A DNA stretch of 64,000 nt from Leuconostocaceae bacterium ESL0723. GTDB lineage: Bacteria > Bacillota > Bacilli > Lactobacillales > Lactobacillaceae. The stretch lies in NCBI GenBank assembly GCA_029392055.1, contig CP113928.1, forward strand, positions 866,501 to 930,500. The letters are read 5' to 3'. The notes beneath the pieces were generated by a model. It saw only the letters and a program-made list of their open reading frames with translations, did no database searches and was not told the origin of the DNA. The position numbers and the translations under genes are program-made. The number at the start of each line of letters is the position of its first letter. Position 1 is the stretch's first letter. Shown piece by piece: positions 52,321-61,269 of this stretch.

Positions 52321-54717
52321 TTAGTCCCCACTTAAAATTTGATGGTAAAGCCGGCCAAGCTGGTTGTTGGTCGCATTCACCACTTCTAAGGCGGGCAACT
52401 GGCGCAGCATATGGTTACTAATCTTAGCGACCAGAACCGGCGTTGGGTGTCCTTCCAGGGCAGTTAGGAGGGCCTTTAACTGACTTAGAGAAGTAAAGAG
52501 ACCCATGTCTGGAATCACCACGACGGCCGGCAGCATGTTTTCCTGCTGCCAAACCTTATCTAAGAAATGTTCGGTCACCACCATGACTACTGCGGGATTG
52601 CCCTGGTACTGCCGCTGCAGTTTTTCCAAACTAGCAGTTAAGCCCTCGGCTACCAGTTGGTAGTGGGCGGGCAAGTTATAGCGCAGGCGCTGGTACCAAC
52701 TGTGCACAGCCCGTTGATTAGGCACAATAATTAAAATTGGACCCGCATCTTGCTGGGCCAGGAGTTGGACATGGTTACTGGTAACAGCGCCCTTGGGACG
52801 GACCAGGGTCACGTTGGTCGCCTCTGGGCTGCTGACCTGACTTTGATAAGTTAACTGGGCTGGCACCTGGGCCCAGAATTTCTGCTGCTGCTCGGGCAGG
52901 TAATCGGCCATCAAGAGCACCTTGTCAAACTGGGTGAGGAAGAAATGTTGGTAAATTTGGTCGACATCGACCTCGAAAACCAACTGCTGGGCTTGATCAT
53001 CGCCGCCCCGCACAACTTCAGCCTCTCGAACATATTTCGGACGGTTGCGAACCCAGTCCAGCTGATCTAGTAATTGACTTAAGTCACTGTCGCTTAAGAA
53101 GTTAGCCAACCGGGAACTGCGTTCGACCAGGTCTTGAATTTTCATCAAAACCTTGACCAGGTTACGGGCCGTCCCAATTTGCTGTTTTAGAGGTTGCCGG
53201 TCTAAGACACTTTGCAACAGCTGACCAGCCCGTTTTTGCCGGTCACGGAGCTGTTGGCGGACCTTGCCGCGGCTTTCACTGATTAGGCCGGGTAGTTCAT
53301 TTAAGCCCTCCCGGAACCGTTGCAGGGGCAAGGTTGGCTGAAAGGCAGTCTGCAAACCAGGCACAAAGTCCAACGGTGCTTCTAAAATCGCTAAAGGCCA
53401 ACGGTTCAGCTGTCGTTGATCCTTTAAGGCGTCCGCCTGTGACCAGAAGGTTGCATAATCCATCAGCACCACATCAGCCGCCTGGGCCTGCTGCCAGGCA
53501 GCTTGATAGAAGGCCCCCTGCTTATCGCTAGCCACGTTTTCTCGAATTTGGCGGCCCTGGATTGTTACCGGCATCTCTTCAAAACGGCCGGTCTGACTTT
53601 GGTTAATCCAAACTAGGACTCGCGCCTGCCAGAGATGTCCCTCGGATTGTGGTTGCTGGTCTAAGATTTCAGCCAAACGCTGCGGGTCGACGTAATCACG
53701 GGGTCGGCCCAACTTGGCCCAGCTAAACTTGGCGAGACCTAGTTGCTGGCGGAGTGCCTGCATTAGTTCCACCTGCTGGTCCATCAGCGCCTGATCATTG
53801 GAAAGTAAGAGCGTCGGCCAGGCATTGGGGCTCAGCAGCAAGACATACAGGTAGGTTAGCGTCTTCCCACTCTTGGCTGGACTAATCAGGCTCAAAACGC
53901 CCCGCTGGCGCTTATGGACAAAGTCGTAAAAGCGGTTCATTAAACCGTTTTGTCCAGGGCGACTTTCAAACCAAGTTCCTAACTGTTGGCGCTTTTCAAT
54001 CGCCTTAGCGACAAAGGTCGGTGTGAGTGTCTGAGCACGTCCCCTATCATTAGCTGCCGCCGGCTTGGCTGGCTTTGTTTGGTCCTGATTCTTTTTAGCA
54101 GGGCTAGGCTGGTTCAAAGCCAACTTTAAGAAGGCCTGGGTTTGCCGAATCAATCCCCAATCATGCCCTTTCAATTGTTTTTTCACCTCACCAGGTAGCT
54201 CGCTAGCGCGCTGCCAGAGGGCTAAGAGTAAGTAGGCGGTCGCCTCGGCATCAGCGTTCGCCCGGTGGGCCTGCTGCAGTGGCAGGTCTAAGTAGTGGCT
54301 CAGGTCAACTAGGCGGTAACCTGGCGCTAAGGGTAAGAGAATTTGGGCCAGCTGGACGGTGTCAATGGCTTCAATGTCTAAGGGTTCAAAGCCGGTCCGC
54401 TTAAACTCATTGTTTAAGAAGGGATAGTCAAAGTTGACGTTGTGGGCCACAATCACCGTGTCCGTCAGCATCCGGTGCAAGAGCGGAGCCACCTCTTCAA
54501 AATAAGGGGCATCCTGAACGTCGCGGTTGGTAATGTGGGTTAGCTGCTGGATGTTTCGGTCGATATTGCAGCCGGGATTGACCAGCGAATCGAAGTGTTC
54601 GACAATCTGCCGGTTTTTAATGAAGGACATGCCAATTTGGATGATGCGGCCACCCTTGGCCACGCTGGGCTGTGTTGTTTCTAAATCAACGATTACAAAG
54701 GAATCGTTCGCTCGCAT
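52321..54717 (-). CDS. dinG: DinG-like protein: intact DEDDh exonuclease, degenerate helicase
   Basis: This 798-residue homologue of Firmicute DinG (usually about 900-930). The N-terminal DnaQ-like exonuclease is complete: Asp11 and Glu13 (VIVDLETTQ), Asp97 (HNVNFDYPF), His151 and Asp156 (HRANADAEA). After a Lys/Pro/Gln linker (about 200-230) the XPD-type helicase is recognisable but eroded. Motif I reads SPAKSGKT (279-286). The DEAH box after ADVVLMDYATFW reads LEAP (445-448). The usual QxxGRxIR motif is not found before the shortened C-terminus. Helicase activity is doubtful, while nuclease activity is plausible. It is divergent from mvk. Confidence 0.85.
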   Translation of the reverse strand: MRANDSFVIVDLETTQPSVAKGGRIIQIGMSFIKNRQIVEHFDSLVNPGCNIDRNIQQLTHITNRDVQDAPYFEEVAPLLHRMLTDTVIVAHNVNFDYPFLNNEFKRTGFEPLDIEAIDTVQLAQILLPLAPGYRLVDLSHYLDLPLQQAHRANADAEATAYLLLALWQRASELPGEVKKQLKGHDWGLIRQTQAFLKLALNQPSPAKKNQDQTKPAKPAAANDRGRAQTLTPTFVAKAIEKRQQLGTWFESRPGQNGLMNRFYDFVHKRQRGVLSLISPAKSGKTLTYLYVLLLSPNAWPTLLLSNDQALMDQQVELMQALRQQLGLAKFSWAKLGRPRDYVDPQRLAEILDQQPQSEGHLWQARVLVWINQSQTGRFEEMPVTIQGRQIRENVASDKQGAFYQAAWQQAQAADVVLMDYATFWSQADALKDQRQLNRWPLAILEAPLDFVPGLQTAFQPTLPLQRFREGLNELPGLISESRGKVRQQLRDRQKRAGQLLQSVLDRQPLKQQIGTARNLVKVLMKIQDLVERSSRLANFLSDSDLSQLLDQLDWVRNRPKYVREAEVVRGGDDQAQQLVFEVDVDQIYQHFFLTQFDKVLLMADYLPEQQQKFWAQVPAQLTYQSQVSSPEATNVTLVRPKGAVTSNHVQLLAQQDAGPILIIVPNQRAVHSWYQRLRYNLPAHYQLVAEGLTASLEKLQRQYQGNPAVVMVVTEHFLDKVWQQENMLPAVVVIPDMGLFTSLSQLKALLTALEGHPTPVLVAKISNHMLRQLPALEVVNATNNQLGRLYHQILSGD

Positions 54718-54802
54718 AAAGCCTACCTCGCCTGCTGATTTTAATCTAAACTTAAATTCTCCGTTAGAAGATTAGATGGTGTCTAGCGTATATCAGTCTT
54801 AT

Positions 54803-54832
54803 TTTACACTACTGAACCCGATGAGGTACAAT
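54803..54832 (+). promoter_or_regulatory. Promoter of the mevalonate operon
   Basis: TTTACA (54803-54808), 18-nt spacer, TACAAT (54827-54832), about 25 nt before the mvk start. Confidence 0.65.
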
Positions 54833-54856
54833 GAACAGAAGTTACGGGAGCATATT

Positions 54857-55786
54857 ATGTCAAAAGAAGCTGTGGGCGTAGGTACCGCCCATGCCAAAGC
54901 CATCCTAATTGGGGACCACGCCGTCGTTTATAATCAACCAGCCGTGGCCATCCCCCTACCCAACATGAACATTGAGGCCACCCTAAGAGCCGGCTATAGC
55001 GGACAAATCATTGATATGTCAGGCTTTCATGGCGATCTCAACGAACTGGGAGCCGATGCAGAAGGACTACGCCAACTCATCATTTCCCTCCTTAAAAAAT
55101 TCGATTTAGATCAGGCCCCCTTTACCCTGGATATTAACTCCAATATCCCCCAGGAACGTGGATTTGGCGCCTCTGCGGCCGTGGCAACCGCCATCACCGA
55201 GGCCTTTTTTAATTTTCAAGGCCAAGACCTGCCCCAAGACCAGTTAAATTACTTTACTGGAATTGAGGAAAATATTTCCCACGGTTCCCCTTCCGGGATT
55301 GATGCCGCCACGGTGAGCTCTAATCAACCGGTTTGGTACCAAGACAAAATGACCGAACCCTTTGACATGAACCTGACGGCTACCCTGGTCTTGGCCGACA
55401 CCGGCGTTCGTGGTCAAACCGTCCGTGCCGTCCGGGTGGTCAAGGAACTGTTGGAAACACAGTATGACCGCACCTGGGCTTCTATTACCCGGCTGGGTCA
55501 GATTGCGGCCGAAGTCCGTCAGGACCTCAACCAGAACAATCCGGTCCACCTTGGTCGGATGTTTACCATGGCCCACCACGAATTACAGTCCCTGAACGTT
55601 TCCCACCCAAAACTCGATAACCTAGTTAACGCCGCCCTCCACAACGGAGCCCTGGGCGCTAAACTGACCGGTTCAGGGATTGGCGGTGCCATGTTTGCCC
55701 TGGCCCGCGATAATAACGATGCCATTCAAATTGCCAACGCCTTGAACCGCGCTGGCGCAAAGAACACCTGGATTCAACCGCTATGA
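54857..55786 (+). CDS. mvk: Mevalonate kinase
   Basis: This 309-residue GHMP kinase phosphorylates mevalonate at C5. It shows GTAHAKAILIGDHAVVYNQP (motif 1), PQERGFGASAAVATAI (ATP-binding motif 2) and AKLTGSGIGGAMFAL (motif 3), with SGIDAATV including the catalytic Asp. The ATG at 54857 has GGGAG nine bases upstream; the frame before it has no site. First gene of mvk-mvaD-pmk-fni, giving isopentenyl diphosphate for undecaprenyl carriers and quinones. Confidence 0.96.
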   Translation: MSKEAVGVGTAHAKAILIGDHAVVYNQPAVAIPLPNMNIEATLRAGYSGQIIDMSGFHGDLNELGADAEGLRQLIISLLKKFDLDQAPFTLDINSNIPQERGFGASAAVATAITEAFFNFQGQDLPQDQLNYFTGIEENISHGSPSGIDAATVSSNQPVWYQDKMTEPFDMNLTATLVLADTGVRGQTVRAVRVVKELLETQYDRTWASITRLGQIAAEVRQDLNQNNPVHLGRMFTMAHHELQSLNVSHPKLDNLVNAALHNGALGAKLTGSGIGGAMFALARDNNDAIQIANALNRAGAKNTWIQPL

Positions 55787-56730
55787 CAACGACTGCAACC
55801 GCTCACACGAATATCGCCTTCATTAAGTACTGGGGCAAAAAGGATCCAGTCCTAAATTTGCCAACGACCAGTTCCCTGTCGTTGACCTTGGACAAGTTTT
55901 ATACCCAAACCACGGTTAGCCCATCGGTCCGCGACCAGCTGACCATCAATGGGATTGATCAACCCGTCGACCGGGTGCGCCAGTTCCTAGACATTTTGCG
56001 CCAGGAACTGGGTTATTTCCCACCCATGCAGGTAGAATCAAATAACCAGGTGCCAACAAGTGCCGGTCTAGCTTCCTCAGCGTCGGCCTTTGCGGCCCTG
56101 ACGGCCGCGGTGGTTAAAGAGGCCGGTCATGATTTGTCTTTTACCGAGCTATCGCGATTGGCACGACGAGGATCAGGTTCCGCCACCCGCTCTTTTTTCC
56201 CGGACTTTGCGGTTTGGCAGGCCGGTGACGATGACGCTAGCTCCTACGCCTACCACCTGGATGTCCCCCGACTTCCACTGGCCTTAGTCGTCGTTGAACT
56301 GGCGGACACTACTAAGAAGGTTTCCTCCTCGGATGGCATGCAACGGGCGATGACTTCTCCCTACTATGCCAACTGGGTCCAGGATTCGAAAAAAGAATTA
56401 CCAGAGATGGAGGCAGCCCTGGCCAAGGGCGACCTGGACCAGGTTGGTGCCCTCGCTGAAAAAAACGCCCTGGGCATGCATGAATTGAATTTAACCGCTA
56501 AAGACCGACGGTTCACCTACTTTACGCCGCAAACCCTCCAGGTAATCCACCTGGTACAGGCCATGCGTAAGCAGGGTGTGCTGGCTTATGCCACCATCGA
56601 TGCCGGTCCAAATGTCAAAATCATCACAAGTGATGACCAGGCCCCGGCCGTGATGGAACAGGTTCAAGGCACCCTGCCCAAGGCCCGCCTAACCGTTGCC
56701 CATGGTGGACCGGGGTTGCACTATGACTAA
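55783..56730 (+). CDS. mvaD: Diphosphomevalonate decarboxylase
   Basis: This 315-residue GHMP-family enzyme converts diphosphomevalonate to isopentenyl diphosphate with ATP. Visible are NIAFIKYWGKKDPVLNLPTT, SAGLASSASAFAALTAA (ATP loop), RRGSGSATRSFFPDFAVW and YATIDAGPNVKII with the catalytic Asp. The start overlaps mvk by ATGA. Confidence 0.96.
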   Translation: MTTTATAHTNIAFIKYWGKKDPVLNLPTTSSLSLTLDKFYTQTTVSPSVRDQLTINGIDQPVDRVRQFLDILRQELGYFPPMQVESNNQVPTSAGLASSASAFAALTAAVVKEAGHDLSFTELSRLARRGSGSATRSFFPDFAVWQAGDDDASSYAYHLDVPRLPLALVVVELADTTKKVSSSDGMQRAMTSPYYANWVQDSKKELPEMEAALAKGDLDQVGALAEKNALGMHELNLTAKDRRFTYFTPQTLQVIHLVQAMRKQGVLAYATIDAGPNVKIITSDDQAPAVMEQVQGTLPKARLTVAHGGPGLHYD

Positions 56731-57787
56731 GAAACCGCTGTCGATTTACAGTCCGGGTAAACTCTTTTTAGCCGGTGAATACGCGGTGACGAAAGCTGGT
56801 CAAAGCGCCATTGTGGCTGCCGTTGACCGTGGCTTGACCTTTACCATTTCTACCAGCCTAGATGCCAGCTTCCGGCTATCTTCATCCAGCATTGTAACGG
56901 ATTGGACCTTTAATGAGGGACAAGATTATGCCATCGAAGGCCCCTGGGCCTTTGTCCAGGCCAGTGTGAAGATTTTACAGACCTATCTGGCCCTTGAGGG
57001 CCGGGCATTGCTGACCCCCTTCCAGCTGGCCATCGACAGCCAGTTGCTGGCAGCCAATGGCCAAAAGTTAGGCTTGGGTTCCTCAGCAGCCGTTGTGGCC
57101 GGTACCATTAACGTTTTAGATGCCTACTTTGATTTACAGTTGGGTCAGTTAAAACGTTTTAAACTAGCCGCCCTCGCCCACCACTATGTCCAGGGCAATG
57201 GTTCCCTGGCCGATGTGGCCACTAGTATCACCGGGGGCGTGATTGCTTACCAGGGCACTGATTTAGCCCAGCTAATGCAACCCTACCACCACCAAATTAA
57301 TCAAGATTTGGTTAGCTTGGTTAACCGTGACTGGCCCGACCTGGCCATCCATCAGTTACCCTGGCCCAGCGACTGGCAGTTAAGCCTGGTCGCCACCCAT
57401 CAGAGTGCTGATACCAAAAAGGCTCTGAGCCGGGTCCAACTTGCTTCTAGTTTTTATCAAGACAGTCAACGGATAGTCGCGGCTGTCCAAGCAGCGATTG
57501 CTGGCCAGGATTATTCCCAGCTGCGCAAGGCCCTGGCAGCCAACCAAAATCTGCTACGAGAAAACCTGCCGGCTGAATATCTAACCTCACGTCTGACCCG
57601 GTTCTTAACTGGTTTAAGTGACTACCACCTAGCCGGCAAGGTCAGTGGTGCCGGCTTTGGTGATAACGGCTTTGCCATCAGTGATGGTCAGCCCCTCCCC
57701 CCTGACCTGGTCCAGACCTGGACCAGTGCCGGTCTCAACGTTTCAGCGCTAAACATCGTACCTAGCCAGCTCAAATCCCTGGAGTAG
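56723..57787 (+). CDS. pmk: Phosphomevalonate kinase
   Basis: This GHMP kinase of about 354 residues phosphorylates phosphomevalonate. It has YSPGKLFLAGEYAV at the start and LGLGSSAAVVAGTI as ATP loop. Motif 3 reads KVSGAGFGDNGFAI, slightly different from the common GAGGGDCG form but keeping Gly-Ala-Gly and Asp. The ATG at 56723 overlaps the mvaD stop by 8 nt. Third step of the operon's pathway order. Confidence 0.94.
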   Translation: MTKKPLSIYSPGKLFLAGEYAVTKAGQSAIVAAVDRGLTFTISTSLDASFRLSSSSIVTDWTFNEGQDYAIEGPWAFVQASVKILQTYLALEGRALLTPFQLAIDSQLLAANGQKLGLGSSAAVVAGTINVLDAYFDLQLGQLKRFKLAALAHHYVQGNGSLADVATSITGGVIAYQGTDLAQLMQPYHHQINQDLVSLVNRDWPDLAIHQLPWPSDWQLSLVATHQSADTKKALSRVQLASSFYQDSQRIVAAVQAAIAGQDYSQLRKALAANQNLLRENLPAEYLTSRLTRFLTGLSDYHLAGKVSGAGFGDNGFAISDGQPLPPDLVQTWTSAGLNVSALNIVPSQLKSLE

Positions 57788-57790
57788 CCC

Positions 57791-58831
57791 ATGGTTTCCC
57801 AACAATCACAGCGAAAAAATGAACACCTCTCCTTGGCTGTTAAGATGTGGCGTGACCATAATCAGCCCCAAAACGGGGCCGGTTTTGACCAGGTCCGCTG
57901 GCAGCCCAATACCCTGCCAGAGTTGTCGGTTAGCCAGGTTGATGTTTCTACCAATCTGTTGGGCACTGACCTGCCCTGGCCCTTCTACATCGAGGCGATG
58001 ACTGGCGGTTCTGACCAAGGTGGTCGATACAACCAGCAACTTGCCCAGGCCGCTAAAATCACCGGCCTGGCCATGGCGGTTGGTTCCCAGTCCATTGCTT
58101 TAAAGGATGCCAGTCAACGGGCTTCCTTCGAGGTTGTTCGTCAGGAAAATCCCTACGGCTTTATCATGGCCAACCTTGGTGCTGACCACAGTTTAGCCAA
58201 TCTGAAGGTCGCTGTTGACATGATTGGGGCCAATGCCATTGAAATCCACGTTAATGTGGCCCAGGAATTATCAATGGTTGAGGGCGACCGCGACTTTCAC
58301 TGGCAGGATAACCTGGCCAATCTGATTGCCCACTCGCCGGTGCCCGTCGTCATTAAAGAGGTTGGTTTTGGCATGTCTCGCCGCAGTCTGACCCAGTTAG
58401 ACGACTTGCAGCCAGCCGCCATCAACGTTGGTGGTACTAACGGCACTAACTTTGCTGAAATCGAACAGGCCCGTAGTCATCCGAGTTCGGCGACCATTGA
58501 TCTCAGCCACTACGGCTTTTCAGTGGTGGAAAGCCTCTTAGCTGCTCAGGCCGCCCAGGTCAGGACACCCTTAATTGCGACCGGCGGCATAAGTAATCCA
58601 AATCAAGTGATTACGGCCCTCATGCTAGGGGCCCAGGCAACTTCCAGTGCCGGTTACTTCCTAGAAATTCTAGCCCGCCAGGGTCAGGGTGCCCTGATTG
58701 AGACGATTGAGCAGTGGCAGGCCGCCCTACCCAAATTGATGACCCTCCTAGGGGCGCGTGATATCGCGGCCCTGCAAAGGCAGGTACCAATTCTTTCGAC
58801 CAACCTACAAAATTTTAAAGCCCAATTATAA
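57791..58831 (+). CDS. fni: Type 2 isopentenyl-diphosphate isomerase
   Basis: This 346-residue FMN- and NADPH-dependent isomerase interconverts isopentenyl and dimethylallyl diphosphate. It shows the TIM-barrel FMN-binding motifs IEAMTGGSDQGGRYNQ, GLAMAVGSQSIALKD, VIKEVGFGMSRRSL, INVGGTNGTNFAEIE and LIATGGISNPNQVI. It is the last gene of the mevalonate operon, 3 nt after pmk, and is followed by a terminator. Confidence 0.95.
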   Translation: MVSQQSQRKNEHLSLAVKMWRDHNQPQNGAGFDQVRWQPNTLPELSVSQVDVSTNLLGTDLPWPFYIEAMTGGSDQGGRYNQQLAQAAKITGLAMAVGSQSIALKDASQRASFEVVRQENPYGFIMANLGADHSLANLKVAVDMIGANAIEIHVNVAQELSMVEGDRDFHWQDNLANLIAHSPVPVVIKEVGFGMSRRSLTQLDDLQPAAINVGGTNGTNFAEIEQARSHPSSATIDLSHYGFSVVESLLAAQAAQVRTPLIATGGISNPNQVITALMLGAQATSSAGYFLEILARQGQGALIETIEQWQAALPKLMTLLGARDIAALQRQVPILSTNLQNFKAQL

Positions 58832-58863
58832 AAAACCAGCTAGTAGTTACTAGCTGGTTTTTT
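58830..58863. terminator. Bidirectional terminator between fni and purB
   Basis: AAAAAACCAGCTAGTA and TACTAGCTGGTTTTTT form a perfect 16-bp stem with a two-base loop centre, between converging genes. Confidence 0.93.
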
Positions 58864-58868
58864 ATAAT

Positions 58869-60167
58869 TTATTGGTTTAAGCCCACGCGGTCAAAAATTT
58901 CATCAACGTGGCGCAGGTGGTAATGATAGTCAAAGGCATCATCAATCTGAGCTGGGCTCAGGTACTTTTGGATTGTTGGATCGGCTTCAACCAGGGTCCG
59001 GAAGTCCCGCTGCTCATCCCAAGAACGGGCTGTCAGTGGTTGCACCGTGTCATAGGCGGCCTCTCGTGACAGGCCGGCATCAACCAAGCTCAGCAGCAAG
59101 CGCTGTGAGTAAATCAGGCCATAAGTCCGGTCCATGTTCTTACGCATGGTTTCAGGGAAGACCCCGAGATTATTCAGGATACCGGTTTGCCGGTGGAGCA
59201 TATAGTCCAAGGTGGCCGTACCATCCGGCAGGATGATTCGTTCGGCTGAAGAGTGGGAAATGTCCCGCTCATGCCAGAGGGTAACATTTTCCAAGGCGGT
59301 AACACTGTAGCCACGTAGGACCCGGGCCAAGCCAGTCAAATTCTCATCACCGATGGGATTACGCTTATGTGGCATGGCGGAAGAACCCTTCTGCCCCTTA
59401 CCAAAGCCTTCTTCAACTTCATGAATCTCAGAACGTTGGAGGGAGCGGATTTCAGTCGCCAACTCTTCAATTTGCGTACCGATTAAGGCAATGGTCTGCA
59501 TGTAGTCTGCGTGCAAATCACGGGGCAGCACCTGGGAACCAATTGGCTGGGCCCGCAGTCCCAATTCCTTCATGGCCACCTTTTCAACTTCAGGGGGCAC
59601 ATTGGCAAAGGTACCGACCGCACCAGATAACTTACCGGTTAACATTTCTTCGGCCACGCGGTCAAAACGCTCAATCGCCCGGCTGGCTGAGGCGTAAAAA
59701 CGGGCCATCTTCAAGCCAAAGGTCGTTGGCTCAGCGTGAACCCCGTGGGTCCGGCCCATCATAACCGTATCCTTGTACTTTAAAGCCAAGCCCTTGATGG
59801 CTTCCCGCCACTGCTTCAAGTCTTCCTTGATAATATCGTTAGCCTGCCGTAGGCGCAGGGCCTGGGCTGTATCAACGACATCGGTAGAGGTCAGGCCGTA
59901 GTGAACCCACTTACGTTCCTCGCCCAAAGACTCCGACACATTCCGCGTAAAGGCAACCACATCGTGACGGGTCGACCGCTCAATTTCAGCAATCCGGTCC
60001 ACATCGAACTTGGCGTTTTTCCGAATCTTTTCCAAATCCTCGGCGGGAATATGACCTTGGTCAACCCAACCGGCCACCACGGCAATTTCCACATCTAACC
60101 AGCTTTGGTACTGGTTCTTCAATGACCAAATCGCACGCATTTCGGGCCGCGAATAACGTTCCAGCAT
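58869..60167 (-). CDS. purB: Adenylosuccinate lyase
   Basis: This 432-residue fumarase/aspartase-superfamily enzyme acts twice in purine synthesis (SAICAR to AICAR, adenylosuccinate to AMP). It has RYSRPEMRAIWSLKNQYQSW, STRHDVVAFTRNVSES, the GRTHGVHAEPTTFGLK region and the superfamily signature SSAMPHKRNPIGDENLTG. The ATG at 60167 (MLERYSRPEM) has AAGGATGG upstream; an ATG at 60176 overlaps that site. It stands alone here, apart from any pur operon. Confidence 0.96.
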   Translation of the reverse strand: MLERYSRPEMRAIWSLKNQYQSWLDVEIAVVAGWVDQGHIPAEDLEKIRKNAKFDVDRIAEIERSTRHDVVAFTRNVSESLGEERKWVHYGLTSTDVVDTAQALRLRQANDIIKEDLKQWREAIKGLALKYKDTVMMGRTHGVHAEPTTFGLKMARFYASASRAIERFDRVAEEMLTGKLSGAVGTFANVPPEVEKVAMKELGLRAQPIGSQVLPRDLHADYMQTIALIGTQIEELATEIRSLQRSEIHEVEEGFGKGQKGSSAMPHKRNPIGDENLTGLARVLRGYSVTALENVTLWHERDISHSSAERIILPDGTATLDYMLHRQTGILNNLGVFPETMRKNMDRTYGLIYSQRLLLSLVDAGLSREAAYDTVQPLTARSWDEQRDFRTLVEADPTIQKYLSPAQIDDAFDYHYHLRHVDEIFDRVGLNQ

Positions 60168-60262
60168 AGTAACCATCCTTTATTTCTAATTGCTCAACAA
60201 CCCTATTTTATCAGTTTTCCCGGTAAAATATTCGTTAATAAACTAAAAATACTCTCACAATC

Positions 60263-60279
60263 ATCCGAAACGTTCGGAT
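60263..60279. other. Short perfect palindrome after the aldo/keto reductase gene
   Basis: ATCCGAA-ACG-TTCGGAT directly follows the reductase stop codon. No T-run follows on the minus strand, so it is either a weak terminator/stability hairpin or an operator in the purB upstream region. Confidence 0.45.
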
Positions 60280-61269
60280 TTACGCCAAGATTTCGTCAAT
60301 CCGCGCCAACTCGTCCTGAGTAAAGTCAGGATGCTTGGTAAACTGCAGGTTCCCAAGGAGGTGATCCACCTTGCTGGCGCCAATGACCACACTGGCCACC
60401 CGACGGTCCTGGAGCAACCAGGCCAACGACATCTGAGATAAGGTTTGCTGGCGGCTCTGAGCCAAGTCGTTTAAGGCCCGCAACTTGTTTTCTAGCGCCT
60501 GCTTACCATTTTTAAAGAGGAACTCGTTAGTTCGGTGGACCGGGAAATCATCAGGAATGCCATCCAAGTACCGGTCTGTCAATAGTCCTTCTGCTAAGGG
60601 ACCATAGGCAAAGAGCCCAGCATGGTGCTGGTCCAGGATATCTAAGAGACCACCGTTCTTAGCACCCTGGTTTAGCATGTTATAAGAAACCTGGTTGCCA
60701 ATGAATGGCGTCCCCAAATCGGCAAAAATCTTAGCAATGGCCGCAGTTTGTTCGGCCGTGTAATTGGAAACACCAACATAGAGGGCCTTTCCTTGACGAA
60801 CCAGGAGGTCCAAGGTCTGAGCCGTTTCTTCTAGGCGAGTTTCAGGGTCCCAGCGGTGAGCATAGAAAATATCAACATAGTCCAAACCCATCCGCTGCAA
60901 ACTTAGGTCTAAGGCATTGACCAGGGTCTTCTTACCTGAAAACTGGCCCAGTGGTCCCGGCCACATGTGGTAACCAGCCTTGGTCGTAATTACCAACTCG
61001 TTGCGGTAGGGACGCAGGTCCGACCGGTAAACCTGGCCAAAGGTTTCTTCGGCCGTCCCATTTCCTGGACCGTAGTTGGAGGCGTTATCAAAGCTGAAAA
61101 TACCATTATCAAAGGCGGTTAAAATCACCTCCCGGGAATTGGCCAGGGGCATTTGATCGCCCAGGTTACGCCAAAGACCAAAGGACACGGCTGGCACAAT
61201 TAAGCCAGAATCACTGACCCGGCGATAAGGCAACTTTTCGTAGCGGTTAGGATTAGCAGCGTATACCAT
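60280..61269 (-). CDS. Aldo/keto reductase (YghZ-like)
   Basis: This 329-residue NADPH-dependent aldo/keto reductase resembles the YghZ/L-glyceraldehyde 3-phosphate reductase group and Kv-beta subunits. The catalytic tetrad is present: Asp and Tyr in FDNASNYGPGNG, Lys in VITTKAGYHMWPG and His in FYAHRWDPETRLEE. The C-terminal SVVIGASKVDHLLGNLQ binds cofactor. It starts at the base after the SGNH hydrolase stop, so it is co-translated with that gene and prs. Physiological substrate is unknown; detoxification of reactive aldehydes is a reasonable guess. Confidence 0.9.
   Translation of the reverse strand: MVYAANPNRYEKLPYRRVSDSGLIVPAVSFGLWRNLGDQMPLANSREVILTAFDNGIFSFDNASNYGPGNGTAEETFGQVYRSDLRPYRNELVITTKAGYHMWPGPLGQFSGKKTLVNALDLSLQRMGLDYVDIFYAHRWDPETRLEETAQTLDLLVRQGKALYVGVSNYTAEQTAAIAKIFADLGTPFIGNQVSYNMLNQGAKNGGLLDILDQHHAGLFAYGPLAEGLLTDRYLDGIPDDFPVHRTNEFLFKNGKQALENKLRALNDLAQSRQQTLSQMSLAWLLQDRRVASVVIGASKVDHLLGNLQFTKHPDFTQDELARIDEILA

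Noticed and set aside
60177-60262. PurR box upstream of purB
   Set aside because: A CGAATATT-like string on the minus strand near 60225-60240 is only a partial match to the PurBox consensus; not enough to call.
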